From positions 1 through 32,048 of the forward strand of contig CANIWQ010000023.1 in NCBI GenBank assembly GCA_947471365.1: a DNA stretch of 32,048 nucleotides. The letters run 5' to 3'. This DNA comes from Gemmatimonadota bacterium (GTDB taxonomy: Bacteria > Gemmatimonadota > Gemmatimonadetes > Gemmatimonadales > Gemmatimonadaceae). The notes beneath the pieces are model-generated. The model saw only the letters and a program-made list of their open reading frames with translations, was not told where the DNA came from and searched no databases. Below are positions 1 through 7,533 of this stretch, one piece after another; position 1 is the stretch's first letter, and the number at the start of each line of letters is the position of its first letter. The position numbers were made by a program, and so were the translations under genes.

Positions 1-1964
1 CGCCGTCGGTGCAATACCGCGTGGTGCGAACCGCCGACGGGTCGGCTCGCCAAGTGCACGTGGTGCAAGCGCAGGACTCGTTGCTTGGCACTTATCCAGA
101 TTCGGTGCCAATCCGAATTCTCGGCGGCGAAATTAGTCTGACGAGTGATGGTCGTGTCCTCGACCACTTTTCGCTGAACGTCGAGCCGCGCACGCAGATT
201 GCGGAAGGGCTTCGCGGGCTGATTGTGGTAGAGCCGACGAACAAGGACGCGAACGTCCTGCGCATTTCGTACACGGGCAAGGACTCCGCACTCGCCAGAA
301 CCATTCCCAATGTGGTGGCGCGTCGGTTTGTGCACCGCAAGATGGAGTTGGATCGGAGTGGTGCGCGTACCCAAGTGGATTATCTCACGCGCCAACTCGC
401 GACGTTGACGGCGGATGTGGAGGACAAGGAAGGGCAGATGAAGGCCTACCTCGAGCGCCTCGGCATTACCGGTGTGCAACAGGAGCAGGCGGTGTTGTCG
501 CAGGAGATGGTGCTCTTGCAGAACTCGCAGCGCGAACTGGAGCGGGAGCGCGAGAACCTGACGCGGGCGATGGAGCCGTTGCAGGATCCGGACACGCTTG
601 CGGGGCGCACGCAGTTTTTGCAGAAGCTTCTTGCCACGCCAGATTTCGGCAAGGCCAGCATCGGCGGTGGCGAGACGCAGCGGTACGAAGCGTTGATGGC
701 GCAGCGATCGCAGGAACTCACGCGCTACATGCCGAACAATCTGGTGGTTCGGAATTTGGATAAGCAGATCCGCGAGTCGCAGGACAATATTCGCCGCCGC
801 GTGGTCACCTATCTCACGAATATTGATGAGCAGCTCCGCGCGCTTCGTCCACGACTGGCGCGGACGGAAGCGAAACTGCAGCAGGTGCCAGAGCATCTTA
901 CGGAGTTCGGACGGCTTGAGCGTGACCGGCACATCGTGGAGCAGATGATGACGCTGATGCAGGGCCGCCTGAAGGAAGCGGAAATCGCGACGGCGGTGCA
1001 GGATTCCACGGCCACGGTGCTCGACGAAGCCGTGAATCCGGCGCGCCTTGGCGGTAGCTCGGAGACGTTGATCTTTGCGGTCGCGATTTTCAGCGGCCTG
1101 TTGGTCGGCGTGCTGGTGGCGTTCCTCCGCGATTGGCTCGATACGACCATTCGTTCTGAAACCGATTTGGCGAACATCGTGGGCGTGGCCGTGGTGGGCA
1201 TTATTCCCAACCTGATGCAGCAGGCGCGCAGTGTGGGGTATCGATTGCCGACACCCAAGACTGGGGCGGACGAGCCCAAGCCGACCACGGGGCGCGAGTA
1301 TCAGACGCCGGCCGCCGAAGCGTATCGCACGTTGCGCACCAACTTGAACTATTTGACGCCGCCGCGAGCGCCACGGGTGATCGTGGTGACCAGCGCCTTG
1401 CCGGGCGACGGCAAGACGACGACGGTGGTGAATCTCGCGGTGACGTTGGCGCATCAGGGGCAGCGGGTCATCCTGATCGACGCAGAAACGCGCCGTGGAA
1501 CGGTTCACGATGTGTTCGGTATTCCGCCGGCTCCTGGGTTTTTCGACCTGATGTATGGGCAGGCGTCACCGGGCGAGTGCATTCGGCGCGTGCAGATGGA
1601 GGGTGGCGGCACGATTGACGTGTTGCCGCTGGGCAGTTCGCCAAGCGTGAACCCCGCGGATCTTCTGGTCGCTGGGCGACTGCAGCCGCTGTTTGAACGG
1701 TTGCGTGGCCAGTATGACTTTGTGCTCATTGACACGCCGCCGTTGAATCTGTTTACGGATGGCGCGCTGATTGGCGCGCATGCCGACGCCTTGCTGCTGG
1801 TGGCGCGCGCCGACAAGACCGATAAGGACGAGCTGCGGTATGCCGTGCAGCAGCTGCGCAATGTGCAGGTGACGCTGGCTGGGACGATTCTCAACGATGT
1901 CGAGTTCCGCCGCAGTTCGCGGTATCGGCTCGGCTACGGCTACTACTACGACTATGCCCGCTGA
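1..1964 (+). CDS. Polysaccharide chain-length regulator / BY-type tyrosine autokinase (Wzc-like), 5' partial
   Basis: The frame is open to the left edge, so the N-terminus and first membrane helix lie outside the window; the first in-window start-like codon is GTG at 9. Numbering from that codon, a Wzz-type region and long coiled coil come first, then a GNVR-like segment near residue 298 (EFGRLERDRHIVEQ) and a second membrane helix at about 353-375. The cytoplasmic kinase domain has Walker A PGDGKTT at 465-471, a Walker A' motif (VILIDAE) and a Walker B motif (FVLIDTPP). The C-terminal tail ends in a tyrosine cluster (YRLGYGYYYDYAR), the usual autophosphorylation site of BY-kinases. Such proteins control polymerisation and export of exopolysaccharide or capsule. 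The last 11 bases overlap the next gene. The family call is firm; the glycan concerned is unknown. Confidence 0.93.
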   Translation, partial: PSVQYRVVRTADGSARQVHVVQAQDSLLGTYPDSVPIRILGGEISLTSDGRVLDHFSLNVEPRTQIAEGLRGLIVVEPTNKDANVLRISYTGKDSALARTIPNVVARRFVHRKMELDRSGARTQVDYLTRQLATLTADVEDKEGQMKAYLERLGITGVQQEQAVLSQEMVLLQNSQRELERERENLTRAMEPLQDPDTLAGRTQFLQKLLATPDFGKASIGGGETQRYEALMAQRSQELTRYMPNNLVVRNLDKQIRESQDNIRRRVVTYLTNIDEQLRALRPRLARTEAKLQQVPEHLTEFGRLERDRHIVEQMMTLMQGRLKEAEIATAVQDSTATVLDEAVNPARLGGSSETLIFAVAIFSGLLVGVLVAFLRDWLDTTIRSETDLANIVGVAVVGIIPNLMQQARSVGYRLPTPKTGADEPKPTTGREYQTPAAEAYRTLRTNLNYLTPPRAPRVIVVTSALPGDGKTTTVVNLAVTLAHQGQRVILIDAETRRGTVHDVFGIPPAPGFFDLMYGQASPGECIRRVQMEGGGTIDVLPLGSSPSVNPADLLVAGRLQPLFERLRGQYDFVLIDTPPLNLFTDGALIGAHADALLLVARADKTDKDELRYAVQQLRNVQVTLAGTILNDVEFRRSSRYRLGYGYYYDYAR

Positions 1965-2619
1965 TCATTTTCGCTCGAGCGGCCGCGTGCCGTTATCCGC
2001 GGCGGAGCGTGCGTCATCCGACCTCGTGCCGGACATTCTCGACACGGGGGTGGATCGTTTGCCGTCGAGCGGGCAGTTTAGTGCCGCGTCGATTTCCGGG
2101 CTCGTGCTGTTTGCCCTCGAGTTGTTTGCCGCGCCGCTGACCTTCGGCATTACGTTGGTGGTGTCGGTGCTGTTCTGGTGGATGCTCGACCAGCCGTGGT
2201 CCGGCCGGCGCAAGCGGACGCGGCGGCGCGGGATTACGTCGCGATTGCTCTACTTGAGTACGATTCTGCTGATCGGGATGTGGCTGACGGTGATGTTGAT
2301 TTTTCGGGCGAGTGATCCGACACTCTCGTCGGGATTTTCCGCCACGCTGCCGACGGCGATGTTTGGTGTGGACATTGGCGCGCTGTCGGCGTTGAATGGC
2401 ATGCGGCAATACCGAGCGAGTACGGCGCCAATCGACATGGGGCAGTCCAGCATTGCGCCATTCAGTTTGTTTGCGCACGGCGTGGCGTCGACGATCGCCA
2501 TTAGCCTGTTGGCGTATTCGGTGGTGCTGGGGCGTCGGCGCTTGCGCCGCCGTCTACGGGAGGCGGAAATGCGCGGTGGTGGCGGGGGCGGAGCATCGCG
2601 CCGCATCATCGATTCGTAG
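1954..2619 (+). CDS. Small membrane protein of unknown function in the glycan locus
   Basis: A 221-residue protein that I do not recognise as a named family. The ATG at 1954 is chosen because it overlaps the end of the kinase gene by 11 bp, as in a translationally coupled operon; an upstream in-frame start at 1897 would lie deeper inside the kinase gene. Three hydrophobic segments are visible, near residues 45-72, 93-115 and 175-197. A basic stretch (RRKRTRRR) follows the first, and the C-terminus is basic and glycine-rich (GGGGGG). Its position between a BY-kinase and an O-antigen ligase-like gene suggests a role in polysaccharide assembly, but nothing in the sequence shows a catalytic function. 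Confidence 0.75.
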   Translation: MPADHFRSSGRVPLSAAERASSDLVPDILDTGVDRLPSSGQFSAASISGLVLFALELFAAPLTFGITLVVSVLFWWMLDQPWSGRRKRTRRRGITSRLLYLSTILLIGMWLTVMLIFRASDPTLSSGFSATLPTAMFGVDIGALSALNGMRQYRASTAPIDMGQSSIAPFSLFAHGVASTIAISLLAYSVVLGRRRLRRRLREAEMRGGGGGGASRRIIDS

Positions 2620-2634
2620 CGGAGCGTCTCGCGT

Positions 2635-4167
2635 ATGAGTCGTGTGCGCGTGGAGCCGCCTCGCCCCGTGGCAGCGCCGTTTGTGGCGCCGTCGGTGGGG
2701 TTGCGGCCGCGCGTGGCGCAACGGCGGACATCGGTCAACGTCGTTCTCGTGGGTGGGTTTGCCCTGCTCTCGCTGTTGCTCTTGGCAGGCGCTGGTGGCC
2801 GTCCCGCCGCGATCGTGTACGCCGTCGCTGCGGGAGTTGTCGCCTTGGTGCTGCACACGCGGGATCCGGTGGCGTACGTCAGCTTCACGCTGTGGATGTG
2901 GTTCTTGTCGCCATTCGTGCGTCGCGTGCTCGACATGCACCACGGATGGAACCCGACGAGCCCCGCGTTGCTCGCGCCGCAGTTCGCTGCCGCCGTGGCG
3001 GTGTTGACGCTGCTGCGTCGGGCGCGGTCGCTTCGAAACCCGCTGTTCACACCGTACTTGTTCGTCTTTGCCGCGCTGGCGTATGGATATTCGGTGGGGA
3101 TCATCAACGCCGGCGTCGTGCCCGCCACGTATGCCCTCGTGACATGGCTTGCTCCGGCCTTCTTTGGGCTTTTTCTTGCGGTTGAGTGGCGACGCTATCC
3201 TGCGATGCGTGAAGAGGTGATGCGCACATTTCGCATCGCGCTGCCACTGCTTGCGGCTTACGGGGTGTATCAGTTTGTGCGGCTTCCACAATGGGATGCC
3301 GGCTGGATGCGGAACGCCGACATGCGGAGCATCGGAATTCCGTTGCCTTTTCTCGTGCGCGTGTTCGGAACCTTGAACACGCCGGGACCTTTTGCGGCCG
3401 TGCTGCTGACGGGCGTGCTGCTGATTCTTCCGACCAAGGGGTGGTTTCGGTATGTGTCGGTGGCGGTGTCGCTGGTCGCGCTGTTGCTCACCCGCACGCG
3501 TTCCGCCTGGGTGGCATTCATTGTTGGTCTGATCGTGTCGCACCTGTCGCAACCGCTCGCCCATATCCCCAAGCGCACCATTACGCTCGTTGCCGTGGCT
3601 CTCATGGCACTTCCCCTCGCGACGATGCCGCAGTTTCGATCGTCGATTGCCTCGCGCCTGAACACGTTTTCGAATCTTCGTGGGGATAACAGTTTCATGA
3701 AGCGTGTTGCCTTTTCGTCCGTCACGGCGAGCAATATTGTCGAATCGGCGGAGGGCGCCGGCCTCGGATCCACGGGCGGCGCGACCAAACTGTCCGCGGT
3801 TAAAGGGTTACGGTCCCTCGATAATGGGTTTCTCGAAATATTCTACGTGCTCGGCTGGCCGGGGGGGACGCTGTTCTTCTTGGGAATCGCTGGCATGCTG
3901 ATCCAGTCGTCACGTTTTGCCGAGACCCGAGCGGATGGATTCGCCGGCTCGGCGCGGGCCATCGCCGTGGCCCTGTTGTCGATGATTCCAGTGGGCGACG
4001 TGTTTACGGGCGCCACCGGATTGTTGCTGTGGTCCATGGTGGGGCTGGGCATCAGTGCGCACGCGTATCATAAGACCACCGGCCTCGCGATCAAGTCGCA
4101 AGCCCGTCAGTTTGCCGAGCGGCAGCGGGCACGGATGATGACCGCCCGCGTGCCGTCTGTCACCTGA
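2635..4167 (+). CDS. O-antigen ligase / polymerase-like membrane protein
   Basis: A 510-residue polytopic inner-membrane protein with about ten or more hydrophobic helices. A central segment (LLLTRTRSAWVAFIVGLIV) fits the conserved Wzy_C/WaaL-type motif in which an Arg-Ser follows a helix before a large periplasmic loop. The loop, roughly residues 330-400, carries the motif GLGSTGG and a DNGFLEI segment typical of this superfamily, where a conserved acidic/aromatic D-N-x-(F/Y) element precedes the last helices. Such proteins polymerise repeat units or ligate glycan to a carrier. The start is 15 bp after the previous stop with a GGAG element upstream. Polymerase and ligase cannot be told apart from sequence alone. 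Confidence 0.85.
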   Translation: MSRVRVEPPRPVAAPFVAPSVGLRPRVAQRRTSVNVVLVGGFALLSLLLLAGAGGRPAAIVYAVAAGVVALVLHTRDPVAYVSFTLWMWFLSPFVRRVLDMHHGWNPTSPALLAPQFAAAVAVLTLLRRARSLRNPLFTPYLFVFAALAYGYSVGIINAGVVPATYALVTWLAPAFFGLFLAVEWRRYPAMREEVMRTFRIALPLLAAYGVYQFVRLPQWDAGWMRNADMRSIGIPLPFLVRVFGTLNTPGPFAAVLLTGVLLILPTKGWFRYVSVAVSLVALLLTRTRSAWVAFIVGLIVSHLSQPLAHIPKRTITLVAVALMALPLATMPQFRSSIASRLNTFSNLRGDNSFMKRVAFSSVTASNIVESAEGAGLGSTGGATKLSAVKGLRSLDNGFLEIFYVLGWPGGTLFFLGIAGMLIQSSRFAETRADGFAGSARAIAVALLSMIPVGDVFTGATGLLLWSMVGLGISAHAYHKTTGLAIKSQARQFAERQRARMMTARVPSVT

Positions 4168-4193
4168 TTGGCGTGCGGGTAAACGCGGCGCGC

Positions 4194-4316
4194 AGCATAG
4201 GGAGAGGGAGCATAGGGAGCATAGGGAGCATAGGGAGCATAGGGAGCATAGGGAGCATAGGGAGCATAGGGAGCATAGGGAGCATAGGGAGCATAGGGAG
4301 CATAGGGAGCACATGG
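4194..4316 (+). repeat. 9-bp tandem repeat (minisatellite) upstream of and into the cupin start
   Basis: Eleven perfect head-to-tail copies of AGCATAGGG occupy 4209-4307. One more copy lies at 4194-4202, separated by a 6-base partial unit (AGAGGG). On the right the array decays through AGCACATGG (4308-4316, containing the cupin ATG) into AGCATATCG (4317-4325). The unit is three codons long, so copy-number change preserves frame. The plus strand has GGG every 9 bases with 6-base spacers, which matches the simple G3-N1-7 quadruplex pattern. The last unit also supplies a GGAG element 3 bases before the ATG. It lies in the 145-bp gap between the ligase-like gene and the cupin gene. Confidence 0.97.
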
Positions 4317-4714
4317 AGCATATCGAGCACATCATCTCGCAGGGCCAGCCGTTGGCCTACATCATTCGCGCCGCGCTCGTGCCAGAGCGCACGACGTTTC
4401 TTACGCCGCCCGAGTTCAAGCAGCAGGTCGGGTATGTGGTGTATCCCGCCGGCGGGGAGATTGCGCGGCATGTGCACCTGCCGCTGCAGCGACAGCTTGT
4501 CGGGACGTCTGAGGTGCTCATCGTGAAGCAGGGGCGCTGTGAGATCGATGTGTACAACGATGCCCGCGAGCTCGTCGCGACGCGCGAACTCTCGACCGGC
4601 GACGTTATGCTGATGGTGGGGGGCGGACATGGGTTCCGCATGTTGGAGCCCACCGTGCTGCTCGAGGTGAAGCAGGGTCCATACACCGGACTCGAAGAAA
4701 AAGAGCGCTTCTAG
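4313..4714 (+). CDS. Cupin-domain protein of the glycan locus
   Basis: A 133-residue single-domain cupin. The first conserved box (AGGEIARHVHLP) carries the histidines that usually bind metal. The second box is GDVMLMVGGGHGFRML, with the late histidine near residue 106. The protein ends with a charged segment (GLEEKERF). Small cupins next to DegT-type aminotransferases often act on nucleotide sugars, for example as isomerases. However, the FdtA-type RGxHAHK signature is absent here, so no reaction is assigned. The ATG is embedded in the right, decayed end of the 9-bp repeat, and the first residues (MEHIEHI) themselves show the 9-bp periodicity. It is followed after 17 bp by the aminotransferase gene, so the two are probably co-transcribed. 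Confidence 0.85.
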   Translation: MEHIEHIISQGQPLAYIIRAALVPERTTFLTPPEFKQQVGYVVYPAGGEIARHVHLPLQRQLVGTSEVLIVKQGRCEIDVYNDARELVATRELSTGDVMLMVGGGHGFRMLEPTVLLEVKQGPYTGLEEKERF

Positions 4715-4731
4715 TCATCCAGGACTGATTC

Positions 4732-5868
4732 ATGATTCCCGTGAACGAGCCGGTGATCGGCGAGAGTGAGCTGGCGAATGTGACGGAGTGCATCCGCACG
4801 GGCTGGATCTCTTCCGCTGGCCGGTTTATTGATGCCTTTGAAGAGGGATGGGCATCGTACTGCGACCGCACGCACGGCGTGGCCGTCGCCAATGGGACGG
4901 TGGCGCTGCGGTTGGCCGTGGCGGCGCTCGATTTACAGCCGGGTGACGAGGTGATCATGCCAACATTCACGATCATTTCGTGCGCGGCCGCCGTGATCGA
5001 CTGTGGCGCTGTGCCGGTGCTGGTGGATGCAGATCCAGAAACGTTCGGGATGAACGTCACGCAGGTCGCGGCTAAGATTACGCCGCGAACGCGGGTGATT
5101 ATGCCGGTGCACTTGTATGGTCATCCCGTCGACATGGATCCGCTGCTCGCGCTCGCGGCGGAGCATCATTTGGCGGTAATCGAGGATGCGGCGGAAGCGC
5201 ACGGCGCCGAGTACCTGACCTCGTTTGGTCGGTCGGCTCCCACGTGGCGTCGCTGCGGCAGTTTTGGCGACGTGAGCGTCTTCAGCTTCTACGCCAACAA
5301 GCTGATCACGACCGGCGAAGGCGGCATGCTGGTGACGGATAGCGATACGATCGCCGCGCGCGCCAGATCGCTGCGCAACCTGTGCTTTCAGCCGACGCGT
5401 CGCTTCTATCACGAGGAGCTCGGCTTCAACTTCCGGCTTACGAACCTGCAGGCGGCTGTGGGTGTGGCGCAGCTCGCGCGTATGCCTGAGGTGTTGAAGC
5501 AAAAACGGTGGATGGGGCAGGCGTATGGTGAACGGCTCGCGGGGATACCGGGGCTACAGATTCCCATGACCAAACCGTGGGCGCGGCACGTCTTCTGGAT
5601 GTACGGACTCGTCGTGGATGAAAGCACGGGCCTCGATGCCGTGTCCTTTGCTGGTCGATTGGCGGCCAAGGGCGTGGAGACGCGTCCGTTCTTCCTCGGC
5701 ATGCATGAGCAGCCGGTGTTGCAGCAGCGCGGCCTCTTTGCCGGCGAGCACTACCCGGTGGCCGAACGTCTGGCACGGCAGGGGTTGTATCTCCCATCGG
5801 GCGTCGCGTTGACGCCAACTCAACTGGACGCCGTGTGCCTGGCGGTGCGTGAGGTGCTTGCGGCATGA
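4732..5868 (+). CDS. DegT/DnrJ/EryC1/StrS family PLP-dependent sugar aminotransferase
   Basis: A full-length (378-residue) fold-type I aminotransferase of the kind that converts keto-sugars on nucleotide carriers to amino-sugars. The expected PLP lysine is K190 in SFYANKLITTGEGG, and the cofactor-ring aspartate is in EDAAEAHGA (D152). The N-terminus (IPVNEPVIGESE, then GWISSAGRFIDAFEE) resembles perosamine synthase-type members, so GDP-perosamine or a related 4-amino sugar is a reasonable guess, not a demonstration. The start has AGGA eight bases upstream. The stop overlaps the next gene by ATGA, indicating translational coupling to the methyltransferase. Confidence 0.93.
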   Translation: MIPVNEPVIGESELANVTECIRTGWISSAGRFIDAFEEGWASYCDRTHGVAVANGTVALRLAVAALDLQPGDEVIMPTFTIISCAAAVIDCGAVPVLVDADPETFGMNVTQVAAKITPRTRVIMPVHLYGHPVDMDPLLALAAEHHLAVIEDAAEAHGAEYLTSFGRSAPTWRRCGSFGDVSVFSFYANKLITTGEGGMLVTDSDTIAARARSLRNLCFQPTRRFYHEELGFNFRLTNLQAAVGVAQLARMPEVLKQKRWMGQAYGERLAGIPGLQIPMTKPWARHVFWMYGLVVDESTGLDAVSFAGRLAAKGVETRPFFLGMHEQPVLQQRGLFAGEHYPVAERLARQGLYLPSGVALTPTQLDAVCLAVREVLAA

Positions 5869-6635
5869 CGACACCGTTTGGAGCGGCGTATTCCGGCAGC
5901 TACGATGCGATCTACGGCGAAAAAGACTACGCGGCCGAGTGTTCGCTGATTGAAGAATTGTTGCGGACGCACGCCCGCGGGCCGGTATCTTCGATCCTCG
6001 ACCTCGGCTGCGGCACAGGCAATCATGCGATTCCGTTGACCCAGCGCGGATATGCGGTGACCGGTGTCGACCGATCGGAGGCGATGTTGGCGCTCGCGCG
6101 TGCGAAGGCCGAACGCGCTGGTGTGACGCCCATCTTCGGCACTGCCGACGTGCGCCACGTGCAGTTGGGGCGCGAGTTTGACGCGGCCTTGATGATGTTC
6201 GCCGTGCTTGGGTATCAGATTGCTAATGCGGATGTGCTCGCCACCTTGCGGGCGGTGCGCGCGCACCTCGCCGAGGGATCGCTGTTCATCTTTGATGTGT
6301 GGCACGGGCCGGCGGTGGTACGGATTGGTCCGTCGCCTCGGATCAAGGTGATAGAGACGGGCGACGAAACGATATTGCGTGCAGCGGACGGCACGCTCAA
6401 CAGCGCCCAGCAGACCTGCCTGGTGACGTATCAACTCTGGCGTCTTCGCGGGTCCCAACTGGTGGATCGCAGCGAAGAATCTCATGTGATGCGGTATTTC
6501 TTTCTGCCGGAACTTCGCTTGTTCTTGCAGGTCGCCGGTTTTGAGTTAGTGGACGTGCGCACGTTAGAAGGCGCGGCGGCCCCAACCGAAGACGACTGGA
6601 ATATGGTGTGCGTCGCACGCGCGATTCGCGCGTGA
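5865..6635 (+). CDS. Class I SAM-dependent methyltransferase
   Basis: A 256-residue Rossmann-fold methyltransferase. Motif I is DLGCGTGN at residues 46-53, followed by an acidic residue at the end of strand 2 (VTGVDRSEAML). The start ATG overlaps the aminotransferase stop (ATGA). The position directly after a sugar aminotransferase suggests methylation of a sugar intermediate or of the finished glycan, for example N-methylation of an amino group, but the acceptor cannot be read from the sequence. No membrane segment or signal peptide is seen, so it should act in the cytoplasm. Confidence 0.88.
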   Translation: MTTPFGAAYSGSYDAIYGEKDYAAECSLIEELLRTHARGPVSSILDLGCGTGNHAIPLTQRGYAVTGVDRSEAMLALARAKAERAGVTPIFGTADVRHVQLGREFDAALMMFAVLGYQIANADVLATLRAVRAHLAEGSLFIFDVWHGPAVVRIGPSPRIKVIETGDETILRAADGTLNSAQQTCLVTYQLWRLRGSQLVDRSEESHVMRYFFLPELRLFLQVAGFELVDVRTLEGAAAPTEDDWNMVCVARAIRA

Positions 6636-6690
6636 TCAGCGGAGCCGTTCGGGCAGGGCACGGTCGTGTGCGATGCCGTGCGGTGACGCG

Positions 6691-7533
6691 ATGAGTCGCG
6701 TGGCGATGAGTCGTGAGGCCATCGAACACAACCGCGCGGCGCATGATCAACACGCGGAGTCGTACGACAGCGGCCATCCGGAGATTTTCAATCCGGTGGA
6801 GCAGGAGCGTCTCGCGGATGCGCTGGCGCGTGCGGTGCGCGCTGCCGGTACGGCTGACGGAACGGTTCGCGCGCTCGATGTAGGATGTGGCTCGGGAAAT
6901 CTGACCAACCATCTCCTGCGTCTCGGTGCCCGCGTGACCGCAGCGGACCTCTCGACGAAACTGCTTGAGGTGACGCAACGCCGCTTTGGTGCCACCGGCC
7001 GACTCGAGACCCAAGTGCTCAATGGTACCGACCTACGGCCGATACCAGACGGCATGTGCGACGTGGTGGCAGCGTATTCGGTGCTGCATCATGTGCCGGA
7101 CTACTTGGCGCTGGTGGCAGAAATGGCGCGCGTGACGCGACCGGGCGGTGTGGTGTATATCGATCACGAGCGGAACGATGCGTCGTGGACGAGTGAGCGT
7201 TACCGGCAATTTCAGCGCGAGGCGGTGGTGTGGCCTCCGCGTCGGTGGTACTACTGGTTGCAGCCCAGCCGGTACTGGAATCGGATCAAGCCCAAGCTCC
7301 AGTGGCGGTCGTGGAAGGATCCGCGCTGGATGCCTGAGGGTGACCTTCACATCTGGCCCGACGATCATATTGAATGGGCGCGTATTGTGGAGGTGCTCGC
7401 GTCGTGCGGATGTCGGCCGATGGTGAGTGAAGACTATCTGCTTTTTGAGTCGCGGTATCAGCGTCCGGTTTGGGAATCGTGGCGTACTCGGACGAGCGAC
7501 ATGCGGCTGCTCATTGCGCGCAAGGACGGATGA
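6691..7533 (+). CDS. Class I SAM-dependent methyltransferase (second copy type)
   Basis: A 280-residue methyltransferase with motif I DVGCGSGN (residues 63-70), acidic strand-2 end (VTAADLSTKLL), and a strand-4 segment followed by YSVLHHVPDY, as in Methyltransf_11/25 proteins. Three in-frame ATGs compete: 6673, 6691 and 6706; the latter two are each followed by the same AGTCG. I chose 6691 because GGTGA lies 4 bases before it. The C-terminal part is tryptophan- and arginine-rich (WPPRRWYYWLQPSRYW), an uncommon extension that may bind a lipid-linked or polymeric acceptor. It is not closely similar to the preceding methyltransferase. The next gene overlaps its stop. Confidence 0.85.
   Translation: MSRVAMSREAIEHNRAAHDQHAESYDSGHPEIFNPVEQERLADALARAVRAAGTADGTVRALDVGCGSGNLTNHLLRLGARVTAADLSTKLLEVTQRRFGATGRLETQVLNGTDLRPIPDGMCDVVAAYSVLHHVPDYLALVAEMARVTRPGGVVYIDHERNDASWTSERYRQFQREAVVWPPRRWYYWLQPSRYWNRIKPKLQWRSWKDPRWMPEGDLHIWPDDHIEWARIVEVLASCGCRPMVSEDYLLFESRYQRPVWESWRTRTSDMRLLIARKDG

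Noticed and set aside
2250-3564. Long minus-strand frames opposite the small membrane protein and ligase-like gene
   Set aside because: Overlap real plus-strand genes with clear membrane helices; composition is that of shadow frames.
4194-4316. CRISPR-like array
   Set aside because: Units are 9 bp and directly adjacent with no spacers; no cas gene is nearby.
4173-4526. Plus-strand frame with an Ile-Gly-Ser repeat, and minus-strand frames with Met-Leu-Pro or Ser-Leu-Cys repeats
   Set aside because: They are translations of the 9-bp array and run into the shadow of the cupin gene. No ribosome site or non-repeat domain supports them.
6691-6713. Short direct duplication ATGAGTCG at 6691 and 6706
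   Set aside because: Two 8-base matches at a gene start only create alternative ATGs; too short to call a repeat element.
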